Source of the DNA: Enhydrobacter aerosaccus
Lineage (GTDB): Bacteria; Pseudomonadota; Alphaproteobacteria; Reyranellales; Reyranellaceae
Length of the DNA: 64,000 nt
Assembly: GCF_900167455.1 (NCBI RefSeq)
Contig: NZ_FUWJ01000002.1
Location: 806,305-870,304 of the forward strand
Reading direction: 5' to 3'
In this document: positions 18,709 through 26,608 of the stretch, in pieces
Position numbering within the stretch: the first letter of the stretch is position 1
How the letters are laid out: the number at the start of each line of letters is the position of its first letter
Notes under the pieces: model-generated
Told to the model about the DNA's origin: nothing
Database searches by the model: none
The model's input: only the letters and a program-made list of their open reading frames with translations
Program-made: the position numbers and the translations under genes

Positions 18709-20154
18709 ATGGCCGACTACGATCTCGTCATCCGCAACACCACCATCGCCACCGCAGCCGACGTGGTGAAGGGCGATATCGGCATCACCGGCGGCCGCGT
18801 CGTGGCGCTGGGCGAGCGACTCGACAAGGGCGGACGCGAGATCGACGCGACGGATCTGATCGCCATGCCGGGCGGCATCGACGCCCACGTCCATTTCGAC
18901 CAGGACACCGCCGACGGTTCGGTCTTCTGCGACGATTTCGAGAGCGGCAGCCGTGCGGCGGCCGCTGGCGGCACCACCACCATCCTGCCCTTCGCCTATC
19001 AGAACAAAGGCCAGTCGTTGCGCGATGCGGTCAACAAGTACCATCGCCGTGCCGAGGGCAAGTCGCTGATCGACTACGCCTTCCATGTGATCCTGTCCGA
19101 TCCCAGCGAGAAGATCATGGGCCAGGACTTCCCGGCGCTGGTTGCCGACGGCTACACCTCGTTCAAGGTCTACATGACCTACGACGACGTGAAGCTCAGT
19201 GACCGCGAGATGCTCGATGCCCTCGCCGCCGCGCGTCGCGAGCAGGCGATGCTGATGATCCATGCCGAGAATTCCGACTGCATCGGCTGGCTGACCGAGC
19301 AGCTGGAACTGAAGGGCATGACGGCGGCCAAGTTCCATGCCACCTCGCGCCCCTTCGTGGTCGAGCGCGAGGCCACGCACCGCGCCATCTCGCTCGCCGA
19401 GCTGCTCGACGTCCCGATGCTGCTGGTGCACGTCTCCGCCAAGGAGGCGATGCACGAGATCCAGCGCGCCCAGGCGCGCGGCCTCAAGGTCTATGGCGAG
19501 ACTTGCCCGCAATACCTGTTCCTGAGCGAGGAAGATTTCGAGAAGCCGGGCGAGGAAGGCGCCAAGTGCGTCTGCTCGCCGCCGCCGCGCGGCACCGACA
19601 ATCAGGAGCATATCTGGACCGGCCTTTCCGCCAACACGTTCCACGTGTTGTCGTCCGACCATGCCGCCTTCAAGTTCGACGACGTGCGCGGCAAGAAGCT
19701 TCCGGGCGCAGCCCAGAGCTTCCGCAAGATCCCCAACGGCGTGCCGGGCGTCGAGACGCGGCTGCCGCTGCTCTTTTCCGAAGGCGTCAACAAGGGCCGC
19801 CTCACCCTGCAGCAGTTCGTGGCGCTCTCCTCCACCAACGCCGCCAAGATCTACGGTCTGCATCCGCGCAAGGGCACGATCGCCGTTGGAGCCGATGCCG
19901 ACATCGTGCTGTGGGATCCCAAGCGCAAGGTGAGTCTCACCAACTCGATCCTCCATCACAATTGCGACTACACGCCCTACGAGGGCCGCGAGCTCACGGG
20001 CTATCCGGTCATGACGCTGTCGCGCGGCGAGATCGTCATGGAGGAAGGCCGCATGAGCGGGTCGGCCGGCCGCGGCCGCTTCCAGAAGTGCGATCGCCCC
20101 GAGCCAGCGCGCCCGCGCGGCAAGCCGCTGATCGATCCGTCGATCTTCACTTAG
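18709..20154 (+). CDS. hydA: Dihydropyrimidinase / D-hydantoinase
   Basis: Zinc amidohydrolase that opens dihydrouracil, dihydrothymine or 5-substituted hydantoins to N-carbamoyl amino acids; 481 residues. Metal ligands are all present: H60 and H62 in DAHVHFD, the carboxylated lysine K153 in TSFKVYMTYDD, H185 in MIHAENSD, H241 in LVHVSAKE and D317 in SSDHAAF. ATG 18709 follows a GGAGAGGA ribosome site; the earlier ATG at 18673 is less well placed. It is divergent from the nucleoside operon, which suits pyrimidine catabolism. It also neighbours an N-carbamoyl-type amidohydrolase, which suits hydantoin catabolism. No dihydropyrimidine dehydrogenase gene is in the window. Confidence 0.93.
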   Translation: MADYDLVIRNTTIATAADVVKGDIGITGGRVVALGERLDKGGREIDATDLIAMPGGIDAHVHFDQDTADGSVFCDDFESGSRAAAAGGTTTILPFAYQNKGQSLRDAVNKYHRRAEGKSLIDYAFHVILSDPSEKIMGQDFPALVADGYTSFKVYMTYDDVKLSDREMLDALAAARREQAMLMIHAENSDCIGWLTEQLELKGMTAAKFHATSRPFVVEREATHRAISLAELLDVPMLLVHVSAKEAMHEIQRAQARGLKVYGETCPQYLFLSEEDFEKPGEEGAKCVCSPPPRGTDNQEHIWTGLSANTFHVLSSDHAAFKFDDVRGKKLPGAAQSFRKIPNGVPGVETRLPLLFSEGVNKGRLTLQQFVALSSTNAAKIYGLHPRKGTIAVGADADIVLWDPKRKVSLTNSILHHNCDYTPYEGRELTGYPVMTLSRGEIVMEEGRMSGSAGRGRFQKCDRPEPARPRGKPLIDPSIFT

Positions 20155-20163
20155 CACCGTTCC

Positions 20164-20838
20164 TCAATTGGCGGGCCGATAGCTCTCCATCCAGGCCAGC
20201 ACTTCGGTCACCGGCAGCACATCGGCGTATTTCAGCGCCATGTCGTAGAGGTTGGCGAAGTGCGGGCTCTCGTGCTTGTCGGCGACGCACTCCTCCGGAA
20301 CGATGGTGCGATAGCTGCGGGACAGGCTGTCGACCACGGTGGCGCGAACGCAGCCCGACGTCGAGCCGCCGGTCACGATCACCGTGTCGACGCCATGGAA
20401 CGTGAACAGCGACGCGAGATTGGTCTCGAAGAAGGCCGACGCCATGCGCTTGTTGATGACGATATCGTGGCTCCTGTCGATCTCACAGCGATCGTCCAAC
20501 GCCGCACGGCGCGATCCGGACTTGATGTTCTGCAGGGAGTCAGGCGTATCCGTCCGCGTGCCCCATACGCCGCAATCCTCACCCGAGTCGAGATAGGCGA
20601 CATAGGTCCAGACCACCGGGCAGCGATGGCTGCGGAACAGGCGCGCCAGTTGATTCACATAATCGATCTGGTGCGGATCCGTCTCGTAGGCAGTGACGAA
20701 TTCGGCTGGCCGCGTATAGGCATTCTGGAAATCGACATTGACCAGCGCCGGCTTGCGCCCGAAGCCGAAGCGCCGCCGACCGGTATCGGCCTTCACCGCT
20801 TCGAAGAGCTCACGGGCAGTCTTGTTGGAGCGTTCCAT
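20164..20838 (-). CDS. Isochorismatase-like cysteine hydrolase, N-carbamoylsarcosine amidohydrolase type
   Basis: Predicted amidohydrolase, 224 residues from ATG 20838 with a GAGGAG ribosome site. The isochorismatase-fold catalytic residues are visible: the aspartate in LVNVDFQNAYT, the lysine in VINKRMASAFF and the nucleophilic cysteine in GGSTSGCVRATVVD. This layout, with an N-terminal helical extension before the core, resembles N-carbamoylsarcosine amidase, which releases CO2 and ammonia from N-carbamoyl amino acids. It is convergent with the hydantoinase (stops 10 bp apart) and lies 10 bp downstream of the fused dehydrogenase, so it is probably co-transcribed with it. Substrate is inferred from neighbours. 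Confidence 0.85.
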   Translation of the reverse strand: MERSNKTARELFEAVKADTGRRRFGFGRKPALVNVDFQNAYTRPAEFVTAYETDPHQIDYVNQLARLFRSHRCPVVWTYVAYLDSGEDCGVWGTRTDTPDSLQNIKSGSRRAALDDRCEIDRSHDIVINKRMASAFFETNLASLFTFHGVDTVIVTGGSTSGCVRATVVDSLSRSYRTIVPEECVADKHESPHFANLYDMALKYADVLPVTEVLAWMESYRPAN

Positions 20839-20848
20839 GCGGCTCTCC

Positions 20849-23701
20849 TCAGGTGAAACGATTGATCGAATAGGGCTCGACCGGCAGGCTGGTCGAGCGG
20901 CCACACAGCATCTCGGCCGTGAGGCGCGACAGGATCGGCGCCAGCGTGTAGCCGTTGGAACTCACGCAGTTGTAGAAGCCGGGCAGGCCCGGCACTTCGC
21001 CCAGGACGGGCGCGCGATCGATGTTCACGTTCATGCCGGCCCAGATGCGGATCGCGTGCAGATGGGCGAGCGCCGGGACCGCACGGCTGGCCACCCACAG
21101 ATTGCCTTCGACGCTGGACCGCAAGGCCCGGGACAGCTTCTCCCGCTCGTCGAGCCCCGCCGTCCAGCCGCCCCCGATCATGAAGGCGCCAGAGCCCATC
21201 TGCTTCAAGGTGAGATGCCGTGCGGCATGAGCCACCAGCCGTGACAGGGTCGGCGCCGTGGGCTCGGTCACGATCATCTGCAAGGGCGCGCCGCGCACCG
21301 GAAGACTGATGCCCATCTTGCCAGCGATCTCGGCGGCCCACGGACCGGCGCAGTTGACGATCCGCTTGCAGCGGATCTCGCCCCGGCTGGTCGTGACGCG
21401 ATAGCCGGTCCCGTCACGTTCGATGGCCTGCACATTACTGCCGCGCCGGAAGCGGGCGCCCATTGCCGTGGCGCGAGCCACCACGGCATAAGTCCCGCGC
21501 AACGGGTTGATCTTGCCCTCGGCCGGGCACCATTCGGCGGCGATGGCGGCTTCCCCGATCGCCGGTTCGAGTGCCCTCAGCTCGTTGGCGCTGATCAGCT
21601 CCGCCTCGATGCCACGGCTCTTCTCCAGTGCGATCTTGCCCTTGAGGAACGCGACGTCACGCGGCGTCTCGGCCAGCATCAACCCACCGCAGACCTTCAC
21701 TTCGAGATCTTCGCCGGTGTCGCGCTGGATCTCCTGCCACAAGGCGATCGACGCCGGACCCAGTGGCAGGGTATCGGCCGCCCGGTTGCCGGCGGGCGTG
21801 GCGTCGAGCCCGAAGTCGAACGACAGAAGCTGCACATGCAGGCTGCCGGCATTGGCGCCGGAGGCTTGGAGGTTGATGTCGTCGCGCTCCACGACCAGCG
21901 TCTCGACGCCCTCGCGAGCGAGCCAGTAGGCCAGGCACGAGCCGGCAACGCCGCCGCCGATCACCAGCGTATCGACGATCTCGGTCGGCAGCGGCTCGGT
22001 CTCTCGCGGCCGGGCCATGTCCGGCGGCACGAAATCCTTGTGGCCGGTCCATTCTGGCTGTTCGACCGACAGGGCCCGGATGGGCACGGGCTTGGCCGGC
22101 GGGCGCGGTGCGAACAGGCCGAATTCGCCGACCTCGCGCCCGATCAGGCGCGAGACGAGTGCCGCGCAGTACCGACCCTGGCAGCGACCCATGCCGACAC
22201 GGCAGGCGCGTTTCAGGGCGGCCGGTGAATCATGACCTTGGGCGATGAGCGCGCGCAGGTCGCCCGCCGTCACCTCCTCGCAGCGGCATACGATGGCCGC
22301 ATCGTCGATTTCGGCCAGATCACGCGGGCCGGTATCGAACAGCCGCCATAACGCCGTCTGGAATCGCCGCGATCGCGCGAGCGTTCGCCGCGCTGCCTTG
22401 GGCTCGGCGAGGACACGGCCGAGATCGCGGGCAATCGCCGAGGCGGCGACCAGGCCCTGCGCCAGGGCCGCCTGCGCTCCGCCGAAGCGGGCGCCATCGC
22501 CGATCGCGAAGACCTCGGGAAGGCTGGTGCGTCCCTCCTCGTCCGTCAGCGTCTCCATCGATCCATTGCCGCGTGCCACGAAGCGATGCCGACATCCCAG
22601 CGACCGCGCCAGTTCGGACGAGGCGGCGAAACCGTAGCCGAGGGCGACGATATCGGCCTCGATGCTCAGCCCCTCGGCCTCCACCTGGCAGACACGGTCG
22701 TGGCCGAGCAGGCGCGTGATGCGGCGGTTCCACTGCAAGCGCCCGCCGAGCCGCGCCGTCAGCGCAAGTCCTTCGGCCAGCAGGCCGGGCTCTGCGGCCG
22801 CAGCGGCCACCAGATCGCGCCAACGCGCCAGGCCGGGACGCGGCGCGGCTTCGAGGACGGCGACGACATTGGCACCGCCCTCGATCAGTTCCATCGCCGT
22901 CTGCAGACACAGCGGCCCGTTGCCGGCAATGACGATCCGCTTCCCGGGCGCGACACGGTAGGACCGCGCCAGGGTCTGCAGGCCGCCGACCGTCATCACG
23001 CCCGGCAGTGTCCAACCCGGAACCGGCCAGGATTGTTCGTAGGCACCGGTCGCCAGCACGAGGCGCTTGGGCCGGAACAGAGTCGAGCGGCCGGCCACGA
23101 GCGCCGCGACTTCATGGGGCGCGAAGGCGGCCCAGACCGTCGTCTCGGTCAGGATCTTCACGCCCGCCAGCAGCGCCGACTGCCGCAACACGGCTCCGTC
23201 ACGGAATTGACGATCGAGCGTCGCGATCTCCGCCGCCTGCGAGCTGGCCAACGGCTTGAAGTACTGCCCGCCGGCCTGCAGGCGCTCGTCCGCGACGACG
23301 ACATCGGCCCCGGCAAGGGCAAGGCTGCGCGCCGCCGCCAGTCCTGCCGGCCCTGCGCCGACCACGAGAACATCGCAGGCGATCTCCTCCGGCAATGCCG
23401 CCGGTTCGGGCGGGACAGGCGACGCCTCGGGCATGGACCGGATATCCATGCCGGCTTCGACCTTGGTGAGGCAGGCGCGCTGGCTGGGGCGACCGTTCAC
23501 CGTCACGAGGCAATCGAAGCAGACGCCCATGCCGCAGAATGGTCCACGCGGCGCGCCCGATCGTGCCTGGCGCACCGATACGATGTCGGACGCGGCCAGC
23601 GCCGCGGCAATGGTCTCGCCCGGCAAGGCCTCGAGCGAGCGGCCATCGAAGCGGATCTGGACCGGCTGGTTTGGCCGGATATGTGCATGCTTCAGCCGCA
23701 T
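20849..23701 (-). CDS. Three-in-one FAD/[2Fe-2S] amine or imino-acid dehydrogenase (HcnA-HcnB-HcnC-type fusion)
   Basis: A single 950-residue chain combining modules normally encoded by three genes. Residues 1-90 are a ferredoxin-like [2Fe-2S] domain (C56, C61, C64, C77). Residues 108-525 are an FAD/NAD-type oxidoreductase (GAGPAG at 115-120) with a BFD-like cysteine cluster, C472, C474, C507 and C512, in CRCEEV and GMGRCQGRYC. Residues 575-950 are a DAO-type flavoprotein (GGGVAG at 582-587). This matches HcnABC, dye-linked proline and D-hydroxyproline dehydrogenases and sarcosine/opine oxidases. ATG 23701 is preferred over the TTG 6 bp upstream. The neighbours (carbamoyl hydrolase, DapA-family gene) suggest oxidation of an N-substituted or cyclic amino acid. 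The exact substrate is unknown. Confidence 0.9.
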   Translation of the reverse strand: MRLKHAHIRPNQPVQIRFDGRSLEALPGETIAAALAASDIVSVRQARSGAPRGPFCGMGVCFDCLVTVNGRPSQRACLTKVEAGMDIRSMPEASPVPPEPAALPEEIACDVLVVGAGPAGLAAARSLALAGADVVVADERLQAGGQYFKPLASSQAAEIATLDRQFRDGAVLRQSALLAGVKILTETTVWAAFAPHEVAALVAGRSTLFRPKRLVLATGAYEQSWPVPGWTLPGVMTVGGLQTLARSYRVAPGKRIVIAGNGPLCLQTAMELIEGGANVVAVLEAAPRPGLARWRDLVAAAAAEPGLLAEGLALTARLGGRLQWNRRITRLLGHDRVCQVEAEGLSIEADIVALGYGFAASSELARSLGCRHRFVARGNGSMETLTDEEGRTSLPEVFAIGDGARFGGAQAALAQGLVAASAIARDLGRVLAEPKAARRTLARSRRFQTALWRLFDTGPRDLAEIDDAAIVCRCEEVTAGDLRALIAQGHDSPAALKRACRVGMGRCQGRYCAALVSRLIGREVGEFGLFAPRPPAKPVPIRALSVEQPEWTGHKDFVPPDMARPRETEPLPTEIVDTLVIGGGVAGSCLAYWLAREGVETLVVERDDINLQASGANAGSLHVQLLSFDFGLDATPAGNRAADTLPLGPASIALWQEIQRDTGEDLEVKVCGGLMLAETPRDVAFLKGKIALEKSRGIEAELISANELRALEPAIGEAAIAAEWCPAEGKINPLRGTYAVVARATAMGARFRRGSNVQAIERDGTGYRVTTSRGEIRCKRIVNCAGPWAAEIAGKMGISLPVRGAPLQMIVTEPTAPTLSRLVAHAARHLTLKQMGSGAFMIGGGWTAGLDEREKLSRALRSSVEGNLWVASRAVPALAHLHAIRIWAGMNVNIDRAPVLGEVPGLPGFYNCVSSNGYTLAPILSRLTAEMLCGRSTSLPVEPYSINRFT

Positions 23702-23757
23702 CGCCAATCGCCTAAACTGAGAGCGTTGCGCCGGCCCGTGTCCGGCTGGAGTCCAGG

Positions 23758-24666
23758 ATGAAGAAGTTTCGCGGCACCTACACCGTGCTGATCACGCCCT
23801 TCACTGCCGACGGCAAGAAAGTCGACGAAGCCGCGCTCAAGCGGCTGGTCGACTTCCAGATCGAGCAGGGCATTCACGGCCTGATCCCGCTCGGCAGCAC
23901 CGGCGAGTTCCTGAGCGTCACGCCGGACGAGCGCCGGCAGATCGTCGAGACCGTCGTCAAGCAGGCTGCCGGTCGCGTGCCGGTGCTGATCGGGACCGGC
24001 GCCGAATGGACCGACGAGGCCATCCGGACCAGCCGCGAGGCCGAGGCGATGGGCGCCGACGGGGTGATGATCATTCCACCCTTCTACAGCGTGCCGACCG
24101 ACGACGAGCTCTACGTCCACTACAAGAGGATCTCGGACGCCATCTCGATTCCCATCATGGTCTACAACAATCCGGCGACTGCCAATGTCGACATGATGCC
24201 GGAGCTGATCGCGCGGCTGGCGCAGATTCCCAACTGCCAATATGTGAAGGAGTCCACGCTCGACCCGACCCGCGTCCGCGACATCATCCGGCTGGCGGGA
24301 GACAAGATGACGGTGTTCGCCGGCGTCATCGGCTACGAGTCCTTCTGGCTGGGGGCCGAAGGCTGGGTCGCCGTCTGCTCGAACGTGATTCCGCGCTGGT
24401 CGGCGCAATTGTTCGAACTGGTCGCCGACAAGCGCGACATGGATACGGCGCTGGCCCTCTACAAGAAGATCACGCCGCTGCTGTGGTGGGTCGGCGGCCC
24501 GCGCTACGTCTCGGGCACGAAGGCGGCGTTCGAACTGATGGACATGCCCATGGGGCCTCCGCGGGCGCCCCGCCTGCCGCTGCCCGAGGCCCAGAGGCCC
24601 GCCCTGCGCGAGGTGATGCGGCAGATGGGCATCCTGCCGGAGCACAAGGCCCGCGCGACCGCCTAG
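23758..24666 (+). CDS. Dihydrodipicolinate synthase (DapA) family lyase
   Basis: Class I aldolase-fold enzyme, 302 residues. The Schiff-base lysine is in QYVKEST, the tyrosine motif is MVYNNPATAN and the N-terminal pyruvate-binding loop reads LGSTGEFLS. Family members include true DapA, N-acetylneuraminate lyase, KDG aldolase and pyrroline-4-hydroxy-2-carboxylate deaminase. It is divergent from the fused dehydrogenase, with only 56 bp between their starts. Because D-hydroxyproline dehydrogenases of the HcnABC type work with the deaminase, that catabolic role is a better guess than lysine biosynthesis. No proline epimerase is nearby, so this remains inference. Confidence 0.88.
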   Translation: MKKFRGTYTVLITPFTADGKKVDEAALKRLVDFQIEQGIHGLIPLGSTGEFLSVTPDERRQIVETVVKQAAGRVPVLIGTGAEWTDEAIRTSREAEAMGADGVMIIPPFYSVPTDDELYVHYKRISDAISIPIMVYNNPATANVDMMPELIARLAQIPNCQYVKESTLDPTRVRDIIRLAGDKMTVFAGVIGYESFWLGAEGWVAVCSNVIPRWSAQLFELVADKRDMDTALALYKKITPLLWWVGGPRYVSGTKAAFELMDMPMGPPRAPRLPLPEAQRPALREVMRQMGILPEHKARATA

Positions 24667-24691
24667 CGCCAAGCCCCCTCGGACGCCGCCG

Positions 24692-24718
24692 TTTCCATTA
24701 AATAAATGGAAATATAAT
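24692..24718 (+). promoter_or_regulatory. AT-rich perfect palindrome followed by a consensus -10 box
   Basis: TTTCCATT (24692-24699) and its exact reverse complement AATGGAAA (24705-24712) are separated by 5 A/T bases and run straight into TATAAT (24713-24718). Such an AT-rich block stands out in this GC-rich DNA. It looks like an operator overlapping a plus-strand promoter, yet no plus-strand gene follows: the next 127 bp hold only a short hairpin (GAGCCGG/CCGGCTC, about 24721-24741) before the convergent permease gene ends. No good -35 hexamer is evident. Confidence 0.45.
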
Positions 24719-24845
24719 GGGAGCCGGCGGCAAACCGGCTCGTGGCGCAATCCGAAGGACGGGACCGAGGCGGACATGGCAGCAGCTTATGTCCTCGTCC
24801 GGTCCGGACCTATTCCGGTCGCCAATCGAGCCATCGCGCCTGGCC

Positions 24846-25553
24846 TCAGCGATCGTCACGCGCCAGCTGCCGGTCGGCCTGCGCGCCATAGGCCTTGCCG
24901 TAATAGATCTCGATCTGACGCTGGACCAGATCCCAGCAGCTCGTCAGGACGAGATAAATCACGGCCACGACCATGAAGACTTCGAGGATCTGGAACTTCT
25001 GCTGCATCAGGATCTGGCCGCGCCGCAGCAGCTCTTCCATGGAGATCACCGAGGCGATCGAGGTGGTCTTCAGCAGCCCGTTCACCGAGTTGCCCAGCGG
25101 CGGGATGATGACCCGCAGCGCCTGCGGCAGCACGACGAGGCGGAAGATCTGGAAGGGCCGCAGCCCCAAGGCCCGCGCCGCCTCGCTCTGCCCGCGCGGC
25201 ACCGACAGGATGCCGCCGCGCAGGATCTCGGAGAGATAGGCCGCCTCGTTCAGCGCCAGGCCCAGCACTGCCGCCTCCACCACCGAGAACCGGATCAAGC
25301 CGAGCTGGGGCAGGCCGGTATAAATGATGATGAGCTGCACCAGCAGCGGCGTGCCGCGAAACATCCAGACATAGGTCTGCGCCGTGTAGGACAGCCAGCG
25401 GCGCTTGTTCAGGCGCATGACGGCAAGGCCGAGGCCGAGCAGCGAGCCGAAGAACAGGGTCGTGATCGTCAGCCCGATCGTCCAGAGCGCCCCCTCCAGA
25501 AGATAAAGGTTCGTGAAGTAGCTCCAGAAGCCGTCCCAGTTCCAGACCTTCAT
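24846..25553 (-). CDS. Amino-acid ABC transporter permease, HisM/GlnP-like
   Basis: Polar-amino-acid-type permease, 235 residues. The coupling loop (EAARALGLRPFQIFRLVVLP) and the early YVWMFRGTPLLVQL motif are typical. It lies 85 bp downstream of a matching binding-protein gene. No ATPase or second permease is next to it, so it must borrow an ATPase encoded elsewhere; a candidate family member is at 62509-63249, but nothing links them. It is the last gene of a minus-strand run that includes an amidase, an SDR and a monooxygenase. Confidence 0.92.
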   Translation of the reverse strand: MKVWNWDGFWSYFTNLYLLEGALWTIGLTITTLFFGSLLGLGLAVMRLNKRRWLSYTAQTYVWMFRGTPLLVQLIIIYTGLPQLGLIRFSVVEAAVLGLALNEAAYLSEILRGGILSVPRGQSEAARALGLRPFQIFRLVVLPQALRVIIPPLGNSVNGLLKTTSIASVISMEELLRRGQILMQQKFQILEVFMVVAVIYLVLTSCWDLVQRQIEIYYGKAYGAQADRQLARDDR

Positions 25554-25638
25554 TGACGGCCCCTAGATCGCATTCCGACATTTGCCCATGCACCGTCGCC
25601 GCCGGACGCGGTCTCGATGGGCGCCTCTCGCTCTGGTG

Positions 25639-26493
25639 CTAAGCCGGCCCGGGGCCGCTGATGGCGAAGGCCGGAGCGTCGATCTTCAGCACCCCGTACT
25701 GGTCGAGGAGCTTGTCGTAGAAGCCATCCTTCTTCAGCTCGTTCAGCGCGCCGACCACGGCCTCCGCCAGCACCTTGTTGGCGAAGGCGAAGCAGGCGGT
25801 TTGCGGAAAGACACCGCTGATGGCGCGCGTGAAGTCGCCACGCTGCTGCATGAACATGGCCGTGGCGTCGATCGACGTGGCGGCGTCCGACTGGCCGGCG
25901 CGCAGGGCCTGGAAGGCCTCGCCGAAATTGTTGAACGTCATCACCGTCACGGGCTTCAGCCCCTTCTTGGCGACGATGTCGGCCACTTCACGGGTGCGCT
26001 TCTCCTCGATACCGCCGAGCTCGACCGAGATCTTGCGACCCGCCAGGTCCTCGATGGTCTTGAATCCGAGCGGATTGCCCTTGGCGGCGAGGAAGCTGAT
26101 GGCGGCCTGTTCGTAGGGCACCATGTACATCAGCTTCGACCGCTCCTCGGTGAAGAAGATTCCGGTGTTGATCATGTCCCAGCGCTTGGCGGCGAGGCCG
26201 GGAATCATGGTGGCGAATTCGGTCCGCACATATTCCGGCGTCAGGCCCAGCCGCTTGGCGCATTCGTTGGCGAGCTCGACGCGCATGCCCCGCAGCTGGC
26301 CCTTGTCGTCGACATACTGCAGCGGCGGCAGCGTCGGGTTGATGGACATCACGAGCGTGCCGGCCTTGATGATGTTGGGCGGCGCGATCTTCGCCTCGGC
26401 CTTCGCGCCAACCGGGACGCCCGCGAGCGCGGCAACTCCCGCCCCCGCCTTCAGAAACCCTCGACGTCCGATACCGTTGGCGATCCCTTGCAT
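25639..26493 (-). CDS. Amino-acid ABC transporter substrate-binding protein (family 3), Tat-like signal
   Basis: Periplasmic binding protein, 284 residues from ATG 26493, preceded by an AAGGGGA ribosome site. The N-terminus has GRRGFLKAGAGVAALAG, a twin-arginine motif followed by a hydrophobic core and a likely cleavage near AKAEA. The mature part follows the family-3 pattern (TLPPLQYVDDKGQLRGMRVE, then FATMIPGLAAKRWDMI). It is followed by its permease 85 bp downstream and preceded by the luciferase-like monooxygenase gene 115 bp upstream. The ligand is not identifiable. Confidence 0.92.
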   Translation of the reverse strand: MQGIANGIGRRGFLKAGAGVAALAGVPVGAKAEAKIAPPNIIKAGTLVMSINPTLPPLQYVDDKGQLRGMRVELANECAKRLGLTPEYVRTEFATMIPGLAAKRWDMINTGIFFTEERSKLMYMVPYEQAAISFLAAKGNPLGFKTIEDLAGRKISVELGGIEEKRTREVADIVAKKGLKPVTVMTFNNFGEAFQALRAGQSDAATSIDATAMFMQQRGDFTRAISGVFPQTACFAFANKVLAEAVVGALNELKKDGFYDKLLDQYGVLKIDAPAFAISGPGPA

Positions 26494-26608
26494 ACCCAGT
26501 CCCCTTTCGCGACCCTGGGCAAGCAATTCCGATGCCGAATCGGGCGCGATCGGCCCGCGCGACGATACAGGCTACTATACGGGCCTCGATAAGGGCCTCG
26601 CGCACGGA

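Noticed and set aside
19503..20405. Open frame continuing past the hydantoinase
   Set aside because: Out-of-frame shadow of the hydantoinase and antisense to the carbamoyl hydrolase.
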